From assembly GCF_002886045.1 (NCBI RefSeq), contig NZ_CP025791.1, positions 5,161,001 through 5,225,000 of the forward strand: a stretch of 64,000 nucleotides of DNA, in the 5' to 3' direction. The stretch is from Flavivirga eckloniae (GTDB lineage: Bacteria; Bacteroidota; Bacteroidia; Flavobacteriales; Flavobacteriaceae). Below are positions 28,694-37,394 of the stretch, piece by piece. The position numbers and the translations under genes are program-made. Under the pieces are notes generated by a model. That model was not told the DNA's origin, searched no databases, and saw only the letters and a program-made list of their open reading frames with translations. Position 1 is the stretch's first letter. Each line of letters opens with the position of its first letter.

Positions 28694-28885
28694 ATGAAGT
28701 ATTTGAATTACATATTAATTATAATTGGGGCAGTTGTTGCCATTTATGCTAAAGCTGAAACCGAGCAAAATGAATATATTTTAATAGGTGGAATTATTAT
28801 ACTAATGCTGGGTGTATATAGAGTATCCAGAAGTGTTCCTAGTAGGCAAGAAAGTGAAGATGTTGATAATTTTGAAAACGATTAG
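28694..28885 (+). CDS. Small two-helix membrane protein
   Basis: A 63-residue protein: two hydrophobic segments (LNYILIIIGAVVAIYA and YILIGGIIILMLGVY) and an acidic tail rich in Glu and Asp. The stop codon is 2 bases before the ATG of the Smr gene, so the two are almost certainly cotranscribed. I do not recognise the family. Confidence 0.7.
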   Translation: MKYLNYILIIIGAVVAIYAKAETEQNEYILIGGIIILMLGVYRVSRSVPSRQESEDVDNFEND

Positions 28886-28887
28886 TT

Positions 28888-29451
28888 ATGTCTTTAAAAC
28901 TAGGAGATTTTGTTATGGTTATCGATGACGACTTGTCTGGTGTTATAAAACAAATTTCTGGGGATGTTATTTCTATAGAAACAGAAGATGGGTTTTTATT
29001 GGACTTTAAAAGTGATGAGCTGGTTGCTAACAATACCGGTAAAAGTTTTTCCCAAGCAGTATTCTCTAAAAAAACAATTAATGATGTTGTTTTTGAGAAA
29101 GAACAGCCTTCCAAACGAACACAAATCAAAAAGAAACCTAAGGATAGGTATGAACCAACCATGGAGATTGATTTGCATATTAACAAGTTGGTTAAGTCTT
29201 CAAAGGGAATGTCTAAATACGATATTTTGACTTTGCAATTGGATACTGCTAAGCGTCAATTAGACTTTGCCATTGCCAAACGTATTCCAAAAATTGTATT
29301 CATTCATGGTGTTGGAGAAGGTATTTTAAAAGTAGAATTGGAATATTTGTTTGGGCGCTACAACAATATAAAGTTTTACGACGCTAATTACCAAAAGTAT
29401 GGTTTAGGAGCTACCGAAGTTTATATTTACCAGAATATAGTGCCTAATTAA
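28888..29451 (+). CDS. Smr-domain protein (DUF2027/MutS2-like C-terminal domain)
   Basis: A 187-residue protein. Residues 1-60 form an SH3-like/DUF2027 beta module (LGDFVMVIDDDLSGVIKQI), and residues about 95-187 form an Smr domain with the motifs EIDLHINKL and FIHGVGEGILK. Smr domains are nucleases or DNA/RNA-binding modules, found at the C-terminus of MutS2 and as stand-alone proteins with DUF2027 in Bacteroidota. Its role in this organism cannot be named. Confidence 0.87.
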   Translation: MSLKLGDFVMVIDDDLSGVIKQISGDVISIETEDGFLLDFKSDELVANNTGKSFSQAVFSKKTINDVVFEKEQPSKRTQIKKKPKDRYEPTMEIDLHINKLVKSSKGMSKYDILTLQLDTAKRQLDFAIAKRIPKIVFIHGVGEGILKVELEYLFGRYNNIKFYDANYQKYGLGATEVYIYQNIVPN

Positions 29452-29463
29452 GAACAGGTTCTT

Positions 29464-30432
29464 TTAGTCGTCGTATGGCTTAAAAATAGTTTCCCCTTCT
29501 CTTGAACTTTGCAATTTAGAATTACCGGTCAATATTCCAAAATCAAATTCATCAAAAGAAACTTGATCTAAATCAAAATTGGTAAATTTAATTGTTACTG
29601 TTTTTGTTATAAAAATAGTGTGAGTTCTATATTTTTCTTCAGGTGGTACGTTATTAGCTACAGCTGGGTTTAAATAATCATAGAGCGGGCTGCCATCTTC
29701 ATTTGTATTATTATTGGGATTATCGTCTGTTGGGTCTTGGTTCTGGGTCTCGGTTTCTTCATTTCGAGTGTCAACACCATCTCCATCATCATCAAAATCT
29801 AAATAATCAGGAATCTTATCACCATCAGTATCTTGAGCATCTGTTATATTTCCATCTCCATCTAAATCGGGGTTTTCATCTTTGGTTAAAACGTTATCAC
29901 CATCATCATCAGCATCAAGGTAATTGGGTATGCCATCTTTATCTGTATCATCGTTTTCAAGATTACCATCTTTATTTAAATCCTCTAAATTTGCAGGGAT
30001 ACCATCTTCGTCATCTTCTGTTAAAACAGTTTCTATAAAAGCAGTTCCATCTTCACTTGTTGTATTATTAGTTATTTTTACTTCAGAAGAGGGAACGTCG
30101 CTACAAAATAAGCCACTTGTCGGCAATTTATCATTGCTATATGTTCTATAGTTAGAAGGGTTGGATGAACTTAATACAACCGTTTTTTCATATTTTTGAG
30201 TAGTTTCATCCAGCACAAAGATGTCATCAAGATTTAAACCCGAAACAAACAGGGATAAAGATTCAGACGGATCACTTTTAGTTTTATAAAACACAACACC
30301 TTTTGTGCCTTGACAAGCTTGGAAGGTTTCACCAAATTCTAACGTTACAGTAATTACATCACCGTCATCGCAAGAGTATATATTTAACAGACTTAAGGTT
30401 AATAGAACTAAAAATAATTTACGCATTGACAT
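29464..30432 (-). CDS. Calcium-repeat (thrombospondin type 3-like) lipoprotein
   Basis: A 322-residue lipoprotein (lipobox IYSC; an alternative start is MRKLFL two codons later). After the cysteine comes DDGD, an acidic patch like the lipoprotein export signals that send Bacteroidota lipoproteins to the outer surface. Residues about 150-230 hold four or five Asp-rich repeats of the type DxDxDGIPxxLD (TDKDGIPNYLDADDDGD, TDGDKIPDYLDFDDDGDG), which in thrombospondin type 3 repeats bind calcium. The rest is novel to me. Likely a surface calcium-binding protein of unknown partner. Confidence 0.82.
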   Translation of the reverse strand: MSMRKLFLVLLTLSLLNIYSCDDGDVITVTLEFGETFQACQGTKGVVFYKTKSDPSESLSLFVSGLNLDDIFVLDETTQKYEKTVVLSSSNPSNYRTYSNDKLPTSGLFCSDVPSSEVKITNNTTSEDGTAFIETVLTEDDEDGIPANLEDLNKDGNLENDDTDKDGIPNYLDADDDGDNVLTKDENPDLDGDGNITDAQDTDGDKIPDYLDFDDDGDGVDTRNEETETQNQDPTDDNPNNNTNEDGSPLYDYLNPAVANNVPPEEKYRTHTIFITKTVTIKFTNFDLDQVSFDEFDFGILTGNSKLQSSREGETIFKPYDD

Positions 30433-30481
30433 TGGGTTTTTGAGACAAAAATAAAGTAATTGTTATTTATAACGTAGCTTA

Positions 30482-30511
30482 TTGCTAATAATTTTATTTC
30501 AAGTATTTTTG
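30482..30511 (+). promoter_or_regulatory. Promoter of the cysteine desulfurase gene
   Basis: TTG at 30482-30484 and TATTTTTG at 30504-30511 are separated by 19 bases, matching the flavobacterial consensus TTG-N17-20-TAnnTTTG. Transcription would begin roughly 50 bases ahead of the ATG. Confidence 0.6.
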
Positions 30512-30569
30512 CCCCCTAAAAGTTTTTGTTTCTCTAACTTTTGTACTGAATTGATAAAAATCTCTTTTT

Positions 30570-31715
30570 ATGAAGCCTGTGTATTTTGATAATGCTGCAA
30601 CAACCCGAATACGAGACGAGGTCATAGTTTCTATTACAGAAGTTATGAGGCACAATTATGGAAACGCTTCATCGTCGCACAGTTTTGGGAGGGGGGCAAA
30701 GTCATTGATAGAACAATCAAGGAAGACTATTGCAAAGTATTTAAATGTATCTGCCGGAGAAATTGTATTTACATCTGGGGGAACCGAAGCCGATAATTTA
30801 GTATTAAGAAGTGTTGTTAGGGATTTAGGAGTGGTGCACATCATTACTTCTAAAATTGAGCATCATGCTGTTTTGCATACCATTGAGCAACTTAAGAAAG
30901 AATATGGCATATTGGTTAGTTATATTAACCTTACAGCTAATGGTGATATAGATTATTCTCATTTAGAATCTTTATTGCAAACTAAAGGTAAAATTTTAGT
31001 AAGCTTAATGCATATAAATAATGAGATAGGTAATGTTTTGGACATGCATCGGGTTTCTGGTTTATGTAAGGCTAATAATGCTCTGTTTCATAGTGACGCC
31101 GTACAATCTATAGGGCATTACGATATGGATTTACAAGATATAGAAGTTGATTTCTTGGCAGCAAGTGCTCATAAGTTTCATGGACCTAAAGGTGTGGGAT
31201 TTGCTTTTATTCGGAAAAATTCTGGTTTGCAACCTTTAATTTTTGGAGGCGAGCAGGAGCGAGGGCTTAGGGCAGGAACCGAAAGTGTACATAATATTAC
31301 AGGTATAGAGGAAGCATTAAAAATGGCTTATGATAACTTAAAAGAGGAAGCCAGTTACATTAAGGAGATAAAACAATATTTTATCGATAAGATCGTAAAA
31401 GAAATACCTAAAGCTACTTTTAATGGTAATTCTGGCAATTTAGATAATAGTACTTATACACTGATTAATGTTTGTTTGCCTATTCCTCCCAAAAAGGCTG
31501 CCATGTTATTGTTTCAACTAGATTTAAAGGGAATAGCATGTTCTAAAGGAAGTGCTTGCCAAAGTGGGAGTTCTCAAAATTCGCATGTTTTAACCGAAAT
31601 TTTAAGCGATACCGATTTACAGAAACCTTCTATTCGCTTTTCGTTTAGTATATATAATACAAAGGAAGACGTGGATTATGTAGTTAATGTTTTAAAGGAT
31701 TTTATAACAGACTAA
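30570..31715 (+). CDS. Cysteine desulfurase (NifS/IscS-like)
   Basis: This PLP enzyme of 381 residues removes sulfur from cysteine and hands it on as a persulfide. Lysine 202 in SAHKFHGPKG binds the cofactor, histidine 99 in KIEHHAVLHT stacks on it, and cysteine 330 in SKGSACQSGS is the catalytic thiol on its mobile loop. The length is that of class I (NifS/IscS) enzymes. It lies alone and not with iscU or suf genes, so it may supply sulfur for tRNA thiolation; that is inference. Confidence 0.9.
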   Translation: MKPVYFDNAATTRIRDEVIVSITEVMRHNYGNASSSHSFGRGAKSLIEQSRKTIAKYLNVSAGEIVFTSGGTEADNLVLRSVVRDLGVVHIITSKIEHHAVLHTIEQLKKEYGILVSYINLTANGDIDYSHLESLLQTKGKILVSLMHINNEIGNVLDMHRVSGLCKANNALFHSDAVQSIGHYDMDLQDIEVDFLAASAHKFHGPKGVGFAFIRKNSGLQPLIFGGEQERGLRAGTESVHNITGIEEALKMAYDNLKEEASYIKEIKQYFIDKIVKEIPKATFNGNSGNLDNSTYTLINVCLPIPPKKAAMLLFQLDLKGIACSKGSACQSGSSQNSHVLTEILSDTDLQKPSIRFSFSIYNTKEDVDYVVNVLKDFITD

Positions 31716-32243
31716 TCACTTATTCTTTATATCGTTTAGAAGATCTCTTATTTCTTCCAAAAGCATATTGGTTTTTTCGTTGGAGGATATATTCTGTTCA
31801 TTTTCTTTTGAACCAGATCGAATGACTTCTCTTTGATTAAGTACGTGTTTTTTAAACTCGACAGAATCCTTAATACCAATAAGCTTTAAATCACTACCTC
31901 TAGGGTTGCTCTGTCCTGCTGTTTCAATTTTTAATACTCTTAAATCTAAAACTCTTAATAGCGGATTGTCTATAAAAGTAAGGTCTTGTATGTTTTCTAA
32001 TGGAATGGTTTTTTCAACTTTAAACATAACCCCTTTTTTAAATTCTAAATGTCTGTGGGTAAGCTTGCATTCTATAGTCTTATAATAACGTTTGCTGAAG
32101 TATTGCCCAAATCCCAAGAACCAAAAGAATAGTATTGGAATGCCTATAAATGAAATGAGTAGAACGAAAGCAGTTACCAAAAAGATGTAGGTTTTAATAT
32201 TTGGATTGAATTCTGCTTTTCTTATAATATCTGTTTGCATCAT
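31716..32243 (-). CDS. PH-domain (bPH2) membrane protein
   Basis: A 175-residue protein with two closely spaced hydrophobic helices (about 18-50) followed by a bacterial PH domain of the YdbS/bPH2 type (KTIECKLTHRHLEFKKGVMF and ENIQDLTFIDNPLLRVLDLRVLKIET). The tail is acidic. Such proteins are membrane-attached with no known activity. It starts one base after the stop codon of a small upstream ORF and ends a leftward operon that begins with the M23 peptidase. Its stop codon abuts that of the cysteine desulfurase gene, leaving no room for a separate terminator. Confidence 0.82.
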   Translation of the reverse strand: MMQTDIIRKAEFNPNIKTYIFLVTAFVLLISFIGIPILFFWFLGFGQYFSKRYYKTIECKLTHRHLEFKKGVMFKVEKTIPLENIQDLTFIDNPLLRVLDLRVLKIETAGQSNPRGSDLKLIGIKDSVEFKKHVLNQREVIRSGSKENEQNISSNEKTNMLLEEIRDLLNDIKNK

Positions 32244-32244
32244 A

Positions 32245-32400
32245 TCAAATTATTTTAAAATGAGTGGTTATTAATGCTTGAGCTAAACTTTTATAATAAT
32301 TTTTAGCTGATGTTTTTCCGATTTTAAATAAAGCAAGTTGCGTATAAACCAAATTAATACAGCTAGTGAGTAAGCATATATTTATAATGGTTTTAAGCAT
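32245..32400 (-). CDS. Small 51-residue membrane or exported protein
   Basis: An ATG at 32400 opens a 51-codon frame, MLKTIINICLLTSCINLVY onward, ending in TTHFKII and TGA. It starts 15 bases after the TonB-receptor stop and ends one base before the PH-protein start, so it fits neatly into the operon with no overlap. The N-terminus is a single hydrophobic helix or signal, perhaps a lipobox (LLTSC), and the rest is basic (KIGKTSAKNYYKS). I do not know the family. Spacing is the best evidence for a real gene; nothing shows that it is translated. Confidence 0.5.
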   Translation of the reverse strand: MLKTIINICLLTSCINLVYTQLALFKIGKTSAKNYYKSLAQALITTHFKII

Positions 32401-32415
32401 TTTAAAATTTGAATA

Positions 32416-34878
32416 TTAAAATTTCATGGTCGTTCTTACATTAAACACCCTTGGTGTTAAGTAATTAGGAATCGCATATTGCTGTTTGCTAAATGCATCT
32501 CTTACCCACGTGTTAGTAATAGAGTTTTGAACATCGAAAATATTGAAAATCTCTACTCCTAAAGATAATTCTTTAAACGGCTTTTTCCAACCGCTTTTAA
32601 ATTGTTTTTTAGCATCAACAAGTACAAGTTGTAAGCCCAAATCGGCACGTTTGTAATCAGGTAGTCTGTTTTGGTATTGGTAAGGGTCTGCATAACTTGG
32701 AGAACCTCCGGGCAAGCCCGTATTATAAACCAAGTTTAAGTACATTTTCATATTGGGCATACTTGGTACATAATCTTGAAATAGTGCAGCAAATTTTAAG
32801 CGTTGATCTGTTGGTCTTGCTATATAGCCTCTGTTATCTATATTTTCTTCAGTTTTTAAATATCCAAAGCTAAACCACGATTCGGTGCCGGGAACAAACT
32901 CGCCATTTAGTCTCATGTCTAATCCATAAGCAAAAGCTTTGGCATTATTACTAGCCCTATATCGAATACGTACGTTTTCTAAAGTATATGGATTTACATC
33001 GGTTAAATTTTTGTAATAAGCTTCGGTAGTTAGTTTAAAGGGGCGATCCCACATTTTAAAACTGTAGTCGTTACCCAAAACTAAGTGAAATGATTGCTGT
33101 GCTTTTACTTTAGGTTGCACTGTACCACTAGCATCTCTAAGCTCTCTGTAAAATGGAGGTTGATAGTAAAGTCCGGTAGCAACCCTGAAAAGCATATCTT
33201 TTTCCCAATCTGGTTTAATTGCAAATTGTGCTCTAGGACTGAATACGGTTTGATTAGATGAAGTAATTCCATCGCCTTCAACACTCCAGTTATGGGCTCT
33301 TACTCCAGCATTATACCAAACTTCGCTTGTGCCTATGGTAGCGCGTTTGCTCCATTGCAGATAGGCTTGCAGTCTATTTATTTGCGTATTATTTCTTGTT
33401 CTTACATTTTGAAATGCTTCAATAGGACCACTGTATGGTACATATGGCTGTTCGTTTACGGGTATTGATCTAGGAGGTCTAATAGAGAATCCAGAAGAAT
33501 CGATAACTTCCCATTCAACTAAACGATCGCGTATATCTTCGTTTGTGTATTTTACAGACCATTCAATTCTGTTATCATCTATATTAACATCACCTTTATG
33601 CTCTATGTTAGTTATTAGGGCATCTAAATCGTTACGTCCATGGTTAAGCTGGCTACCAATATCTTGACTAAATTCAACATTACCCAAATTTCCGCTACCT
33701 AGGTCTGTATTAACTTCTCCCAATCTGTATTGTGCTAGAATATCGAAATATTCTTCTTCGGTGGTATGGTATGTAGATGCTATAAGTTTAAGTGTTAAAT
33801 CGTCGTTTGCGAAGTACGTTCCTTTAAAAGCTCCAAAATAAGTTTGGTAGCGGTCTTTTTCTTGCCCTTGATAAAAGACCAGCAATGCTATTGGCTCACT
33901 TAATGTTCCAAAATTAGTTTGTCTGGTTTGTGGCTCGTAATTATATTTATTCAATGAAGCATTTCCCAAAAAGCTTAAATGAAACTTGTTTGAAACCTTA
34001 TAAGTAAAATAGGCTTGGGCGTCTGCAAAAGTTGGAGTAAAATTGGTTTCGGTTTCTTTTGCATCTACCAATAAACTATTATCGCGATAACGAATTCCGG
34101 CAATTCCGGTAAACCTCGAATCCTTACTTACCGTTTCAACCGAAAGACTTCCACCTAGTAAACTTAAATCGGCATTGACTTCAAATTGATAAGGTATCTT
34201 ATATGTAATGTCTAGTACAGAAGATAGTTTATCTCCGTATTTGGCTTGAAACCCACCTGCCGAAAAATCGACGTTTTGCACTAAATCTGTGTTTACAAAG
34301 CTTAAACCTTCCTGTTGTCCAGATCGTATTAAAAACGGACGATATACTTCTATATCGTTAACATACACCAGGTTTTCATCGTAATTACCACCTCGCACCG
34401 AGTATTGGGTACTCAATTCGTTATTATTACTTACCCCAGGAAGTGTTAGTAGTAAATTTTCTACCCCAGCATTGGCGCCGGGTATTTTTCTAATGGTTTC
34501 TGGTTTTAAAGTAACAACACCCTCTACTTCTTTGCGTCTGTTGTTGGTTACCACAACGGTTGCAATTTGTTCAATAGAGGTACTCATTACCGGATTGAAT
34601 TCGTACTCTTCACCATTCTTTAAATTAAAAGTACTAACCACTTTTTTATGTGAGAGATGTGTAAACTCTACAGTAACATCTTCATTCGCCTTAATTTTTA
34701 ACAGAAAAAAACCGTTTGAGTTTGTTACGGTTCCATTGGTTCCGGTTTTAATGCTTACCTTTTCAATAGGGCGATTATTTTCGTTTAGTATAACTCCTTT
34801 AATGGTTGCTGTTTGCGAATAACTAACGGTTATTATGAAGAGAAATAAAAAAAAAGATAGTTGTATTTTTGCTTTCAA
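32416..34878 (-). CDS. TonB-dependent outer-membrane receptor
   Basis: An 820-residue outer-membrane transporter. After the signal peptide (FLFIITVSYSQ) comes a carboxypeptidase-regulatory-like beta domain (about 22-105), a plug domain (about 120-215, with the VENLLLTLPGVSNNNELSTQYSVRGGNYDEN region split over several strands), and a 22-strand barrel ending in the aromatic residue of TTMKF. It takes up an unidentified ligand using TonB energy. No SusD-like lipoprotein gene follows, so it is not a typical polysaccharide pair. It lies 12 bases after the M23 peptidase gene. Confidence 0.92.
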   Translation of the reverse strand: MKAKIQLSFFLFLFIITVSYSQTATIKGVILNENNRPIEKVSIKTGTNGTVTNSNGFFLLKIKANEDVTVEFTHLSHKKVVSTFNLKNGEEYEFNPVMSTSIEQIATVVVTNNRRKEVEGVVTLKPETIRKIPGANAGVENLLLTLPGVSNNNELSTQYSVRGGNYDENLVYVNDIEVYRPFLIRSGQQEGLSFVNTDLVQNVDFSAGGFQAKYGDKLSSVLDITYKIPYQFEVNADLSLLGGSLSVETVSKDSRFTGIAGIRYRDNSLLVDAKETETNFTPTFADAQAYFTYKVSNKFHLSFLGNASLNKYNYEPQTRQTNFGTLSEPIALLVFYQGQEKDRYQTYFGAFKGTYFANDDLTLKLIASTYHTTEEEYFDILAQYRLGEVNTDLGSGNLGNVEFSQDIGSQLNHGRNDLDALITNIEHKGDVNIDDNRIEWSVKYTNEDIRDRLVEWEVIDSSGFSIRPPRSIPVNEQPYVPYSGPIEAFQNVRTRNNTQINRLQAYLQWSKRATIGTSEVWYNAGVRAHNWSVEGDGITSSNQTVFSPRAQFAIKPDWEKDMLFRVATGLYYQPPFYRELRDASGTVQPKVKAQQSFHLVLGNDYSFKMWDRPFKLTTEAYYKNLTDVNPYTLENVRIRYRASNNAKAFAYGLDMRLNGEFVPGTESWFSFGYLKTEENIDNRGYIARPTDQRLKFAALFQDYVPSMPNMKMYLNLVYNTGLPGGSPSYADPYQYQNRLPDYKRADLGLQLVLVDAKKQFKSGWKKPFKELSLGVEIFNIFDVQNSITNTWVRDAFSKQQYAIPNYLTPRVFNVRTTMKF

Positions 34879-34890
34879 AAGAGTCTGAAT

Positions 34891-36576
34891 TTATTTTCGG
34901 TAAAATAACGCTTCAAAAGTAGAATTATTTCCTACATTATCGGTAATGATCACCTTTAAATTATTTTTTGTGTCGGTAATAATACCGTCATTAAAATCAT
35001 GAGTAAGCATATTTTTTTTATAATCGTACTCCATTAAGATCCATTTACCGTTTACAGAGGCTCTATATTTGGAAATACCCGAATGCTCATCTTCAATTTT
35101 AACTTTTAAATAGCGGTATTTGCTTAACCACTGCCCATCTTTAAAATTAATGGGTGTAATGGTTGGGTTAATAGTATCTGTTGCTAAGGCAAAAGTCCCT
35201 AAGGTTCTCGTTCTGGCTGTTAACAGATTTCCTTTCCTTTTAGTCGATATATGTGCAGGCTTTTTTTGCGAACCTATTAAACGAGCAATATATAACTTGC
35301 TTTTATCCTCTTCATTATAAGCACTTACGTCGAATGTAATATTGAATTTTTTCTTAGCGGGCATAACATTTTCATGCAACGTAAGGGTATCATTTTTTAC
35401 TTCAAAATCAATATAGAAGTCATCATAAAATGTATTTTTTAAAAACTCAACAGAAATATTTCCTTCTTCTAAATTGGTCGCTTCATCCGTTTTAATATAA
35501 TAAGGTGTCGTTTGCTTTTTTTCAGGTTCGGTAATACAGTCTTTAGTACCTTTTATATGTATGGTTACCCAAGATTCATTTTTTTTAAAATCGGTAACTC
35601 TAATTTTATAAACAGAATAAGTGCTATCCTGCATAGACACATAGCCGTTGTTTACTACAGATTTATATAGACTTAGTGGTGAGTTTTTTTTGAATAATTT
35701 TTGAATACGTTTCTTTTTTGTAGTGTAATGTTCGTAATCAATAAGTTGGTTGATGTGTTTTGTTTCGTTAAATGAAAACCGTCTAAAATCAATTTCGAAG
35801 TTTTGTCTGCCATTTAAAAAAGTCTGAATGTTATAAACACCATTGGAATTTGCTGAGAAATCCTGTCTGTCTATCGTTTCAATACCAAACCCAATGTTTC
35901 CGTATGCTTCAATATTCTTAATGGTATAATCGCCGTTTTTAAGAGGAATTAATTGCAGTTTCTGTTTTGTGTTGGCTTTGCTTATAAATGAATTTTCATC
36001 TAAAGGGTACGCATAAATTGATTTTATTATTGGAAGTGTTGAATCCTTAATATCAATACCAAAAAGCATAGGGTTAATTGGGCGTTCTTCTTTATCTCTA
36101 ATTTCGTAATGTAAATGAGGACCGCCAGAACCTCCTGTATTTCCACTATAACCTACAATACAGCCTTTTGTAACGGGTAAAAGCTCGGCACTAGGAAACA
36201 GTTCAATTTGAAACGATTCCTTTTCGTATTGATGTTTTTTAATATATTCTTCAATATCTGGTCCAAATTTTTGTAAATGCGCATAAACAGTAGTGTATCC
36301 GTTAGGATGTGTTATGTATAACGCTTTTCCATAGCCATAGTGCGATACTTTTATTCGACTCACGAACCCGTTAGCAGAAGCTACAACTTTTAAACCGGTG
36401 CGTTGCTGTGTTTTTATATCCAAACCAGAGTGAAAGTGGTTTGAACGTAATTCGGCAAATGTACCCGATAATATTAACGGAACTTCTAACGGACTCCTAA
36501 AATAATCTTGTGGATAATTATTTTGAGCACTTAAAAAGAATGAAAAAATATAAAAAAAGAATAGTGTTAATCGCAT
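34891..36576 (-). CDS. M23-family metallopeptidase
   Basis: A 561-residue exported peptidase (signal FFLSAQ) with a LytM/M23 domain near its N-terminus. Zinc ligands are visible in HFHSGLDI (HxxxD) and GGPHLHYEI (HxH). The C-terminal 350 residues are beta-sandwich-like with no named domain. M23 enzymes usually cut peptidoglycan cross-bridges; the active-site motifs are complete, so it is probably active. It is the first gene of the peptidase-TonB receptor-small ORF-PH operon. Confidence 0.9.
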   Translation of the reverse strand: MRLTLFFFYIFSFFLSAQNNYPQDYFRSPLEVPLILSGTFAELRSNHFHSGLDIKTQQRTGLKVVASANGFVSRIKVSHYGYGKALYITHPNGYTTVYAHLQKFGPDIEEYIKKHQYEKESFQIELFPSAELLPVTKGCIVGYSGNTGGSGGPHLHYEIRDKEERPINPMLFGIDIKDSTLPIIKSIYAYPLDENSFISKANTKQKLQLIPLKNGDYTIKNIEAYGNIGFGIETIDRQDFSANSNGVYNIQTFLNGRQNFEIDFRRFSFNETKHINQLIDYEHYTTKKKRIQKLFKKNSPLSLYKSVVNNGYVSMQDSTYSVYKIRVTDFKKNESWVTIHIKGTKDCITEPEKKQTTPYYIKTDEATNLEEGNISVEFLKNTFYDDFYIDFEVKNDTLTLHENVMPAKKKFNITFDVSAYNEEDKSKLYIARLIGSQKKPAHISTKRKGNLLTARTRTLGTFALATDTINPTITPINFKDGQWLSKYRYLKVKIEDEHSGISKYRASVNGKWILMEYDYKKNMLTHDFNDGIITDTKNNLKVIITDNVGNNSTFEALFYRK

Positions 36577-36721
36577 AGAAAAGTATAATGGCTAAAATAT
36601 TAATTTGTAATGGATATGCAAAGAATAAAACAATTAGATAAAGCAATAATCGAACCAAAAGTTGTATATTAGTCTGATTATGAGAGATATTGATAGATTT
36701 TGAAATTTTATTGGAAAACAA

Positions 36722-36752
36722 TTGTAATTTATACACAGGTATCTTAACTTTG
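36722..36752 (+). promoter_or_regulatory. Promoter of the coiled-coil protein-zapA operon
   Basis: TTG at 36722-36724 and TAACTTTG at 36745-36752 are 20 bases apart, fitting the flavobacterial promoter pattern, with the ATG 25 bases beyond the -7 box. Confidence 0.55.
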
Positions 36753-36776
36753 TGTTATAAGTATTCAAATTTGTAA

Positions 36777-37067
36777 ATGGGTAATATTGAAGATATTGTA
36801 GATTCTTTAGAAAACAAAATTAGTAAGGTATTACACAAATTAGAGCTTTTAAAACTTGCTAATTCCAAATTAAACGAAGAATTAGAGGTTTCAAAAAAAG
36901 AAATTCAAAACCAAAAATTGCTTGTGGCAAATTGGGAAGAAAAATATGAAGCTCTAAAAGTTGCAAATACGATACTTGGTGGTGACGATAATAAAAGAGA
37001 AACTAAGCTTAAAATAAACGCGTTAATTAGAGAAATTGATCATTGTATTGCACAACTATCCGATTAA
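36777..37067 (+). CDS. Small coiled-coil protein upstream of zapA
   Basis: A 96-residue protein, coiled coil for most of its length (ENKISKVLHKLELLKLANSK and further Lys/Glu heptads), with a short C-terminal helix. It ends 15 bases ahead of zapA, so it is likely cotranscribed with it. Small coiled-coil proteins in this position recur in Flavobacteriaceae; a ZapB-like role in division-ring organisation is suggested only by shape and neighbourhood. Confidence 0.72.
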   Translation: MGNIEDIVDSLENKISKVLHKLELLKLANSKLNEELEVSKKEIQNQKLLVANWEEKYEALKVANTILGGDDNKRETKLKINALIREIDHCIAQLSD

Positions 37068-37082
37068 TGTAACATAAATTGA

Positions 37083-37370
37083 ATGTCTGAAAAGCTTAAA
37101 ATAAAGCTATCTATAGCTAACAGGGTATATCCTTTAACAATTGAAGCAAATCAAGAAGAAGGATTGCGTAGAGCAGCTAAGAACATTGAAATTATGATAA
37201 AACAGTTTGAGCAAAGTTATTCTGTTCGGGATAAACAAGATGTATTGGCCATGTGTGCCCTGCAGTTTGCCTCTCAAGAAGAACAGAAATCTATTAATAA
37301 AGAGAATGTTAATGAACATGTGGAAGAGAAGTTAAATGCGCTTAATGATTTGTTACGTTCTTATGTTTAA
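37083..37370 (+). CDS. zapA: Cell division protein ZapA
   Basis: A 95-residue ZapA protein that cross-links FtsZ filaments at the division site. The opening (KLKIKLSIANRVYPLTIEANQEEGLRRAAKNIE, interrupted by loops) is the usual globular domain; a C-terminal coiled helix follows. The flavobacterial order zapA-6S RNA-rny supports the call. Confidence 0.88.
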   Translation: MSEKLKIKLSIANRVYPLTIEANQEEGLRRAAKNIEIMIKQFEQSYSVRDKQDVLAMCALQFASQEEQKSINKENVNEHVEEKLNALNDLLRSYV

Positions 37371-37394
37371 TCTCTTAAGTTCTTTAAAATAAAC

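Noticed and set aside
29703-30038. His- and Leu-rich open frame on the plus strand
   Set aside because: It is the antisense of the Asp-rich repeats: GAT/GAC codons on the other strand read as ATC/GTC or CAT-type codons. Shadow of the lipoprotein gene.
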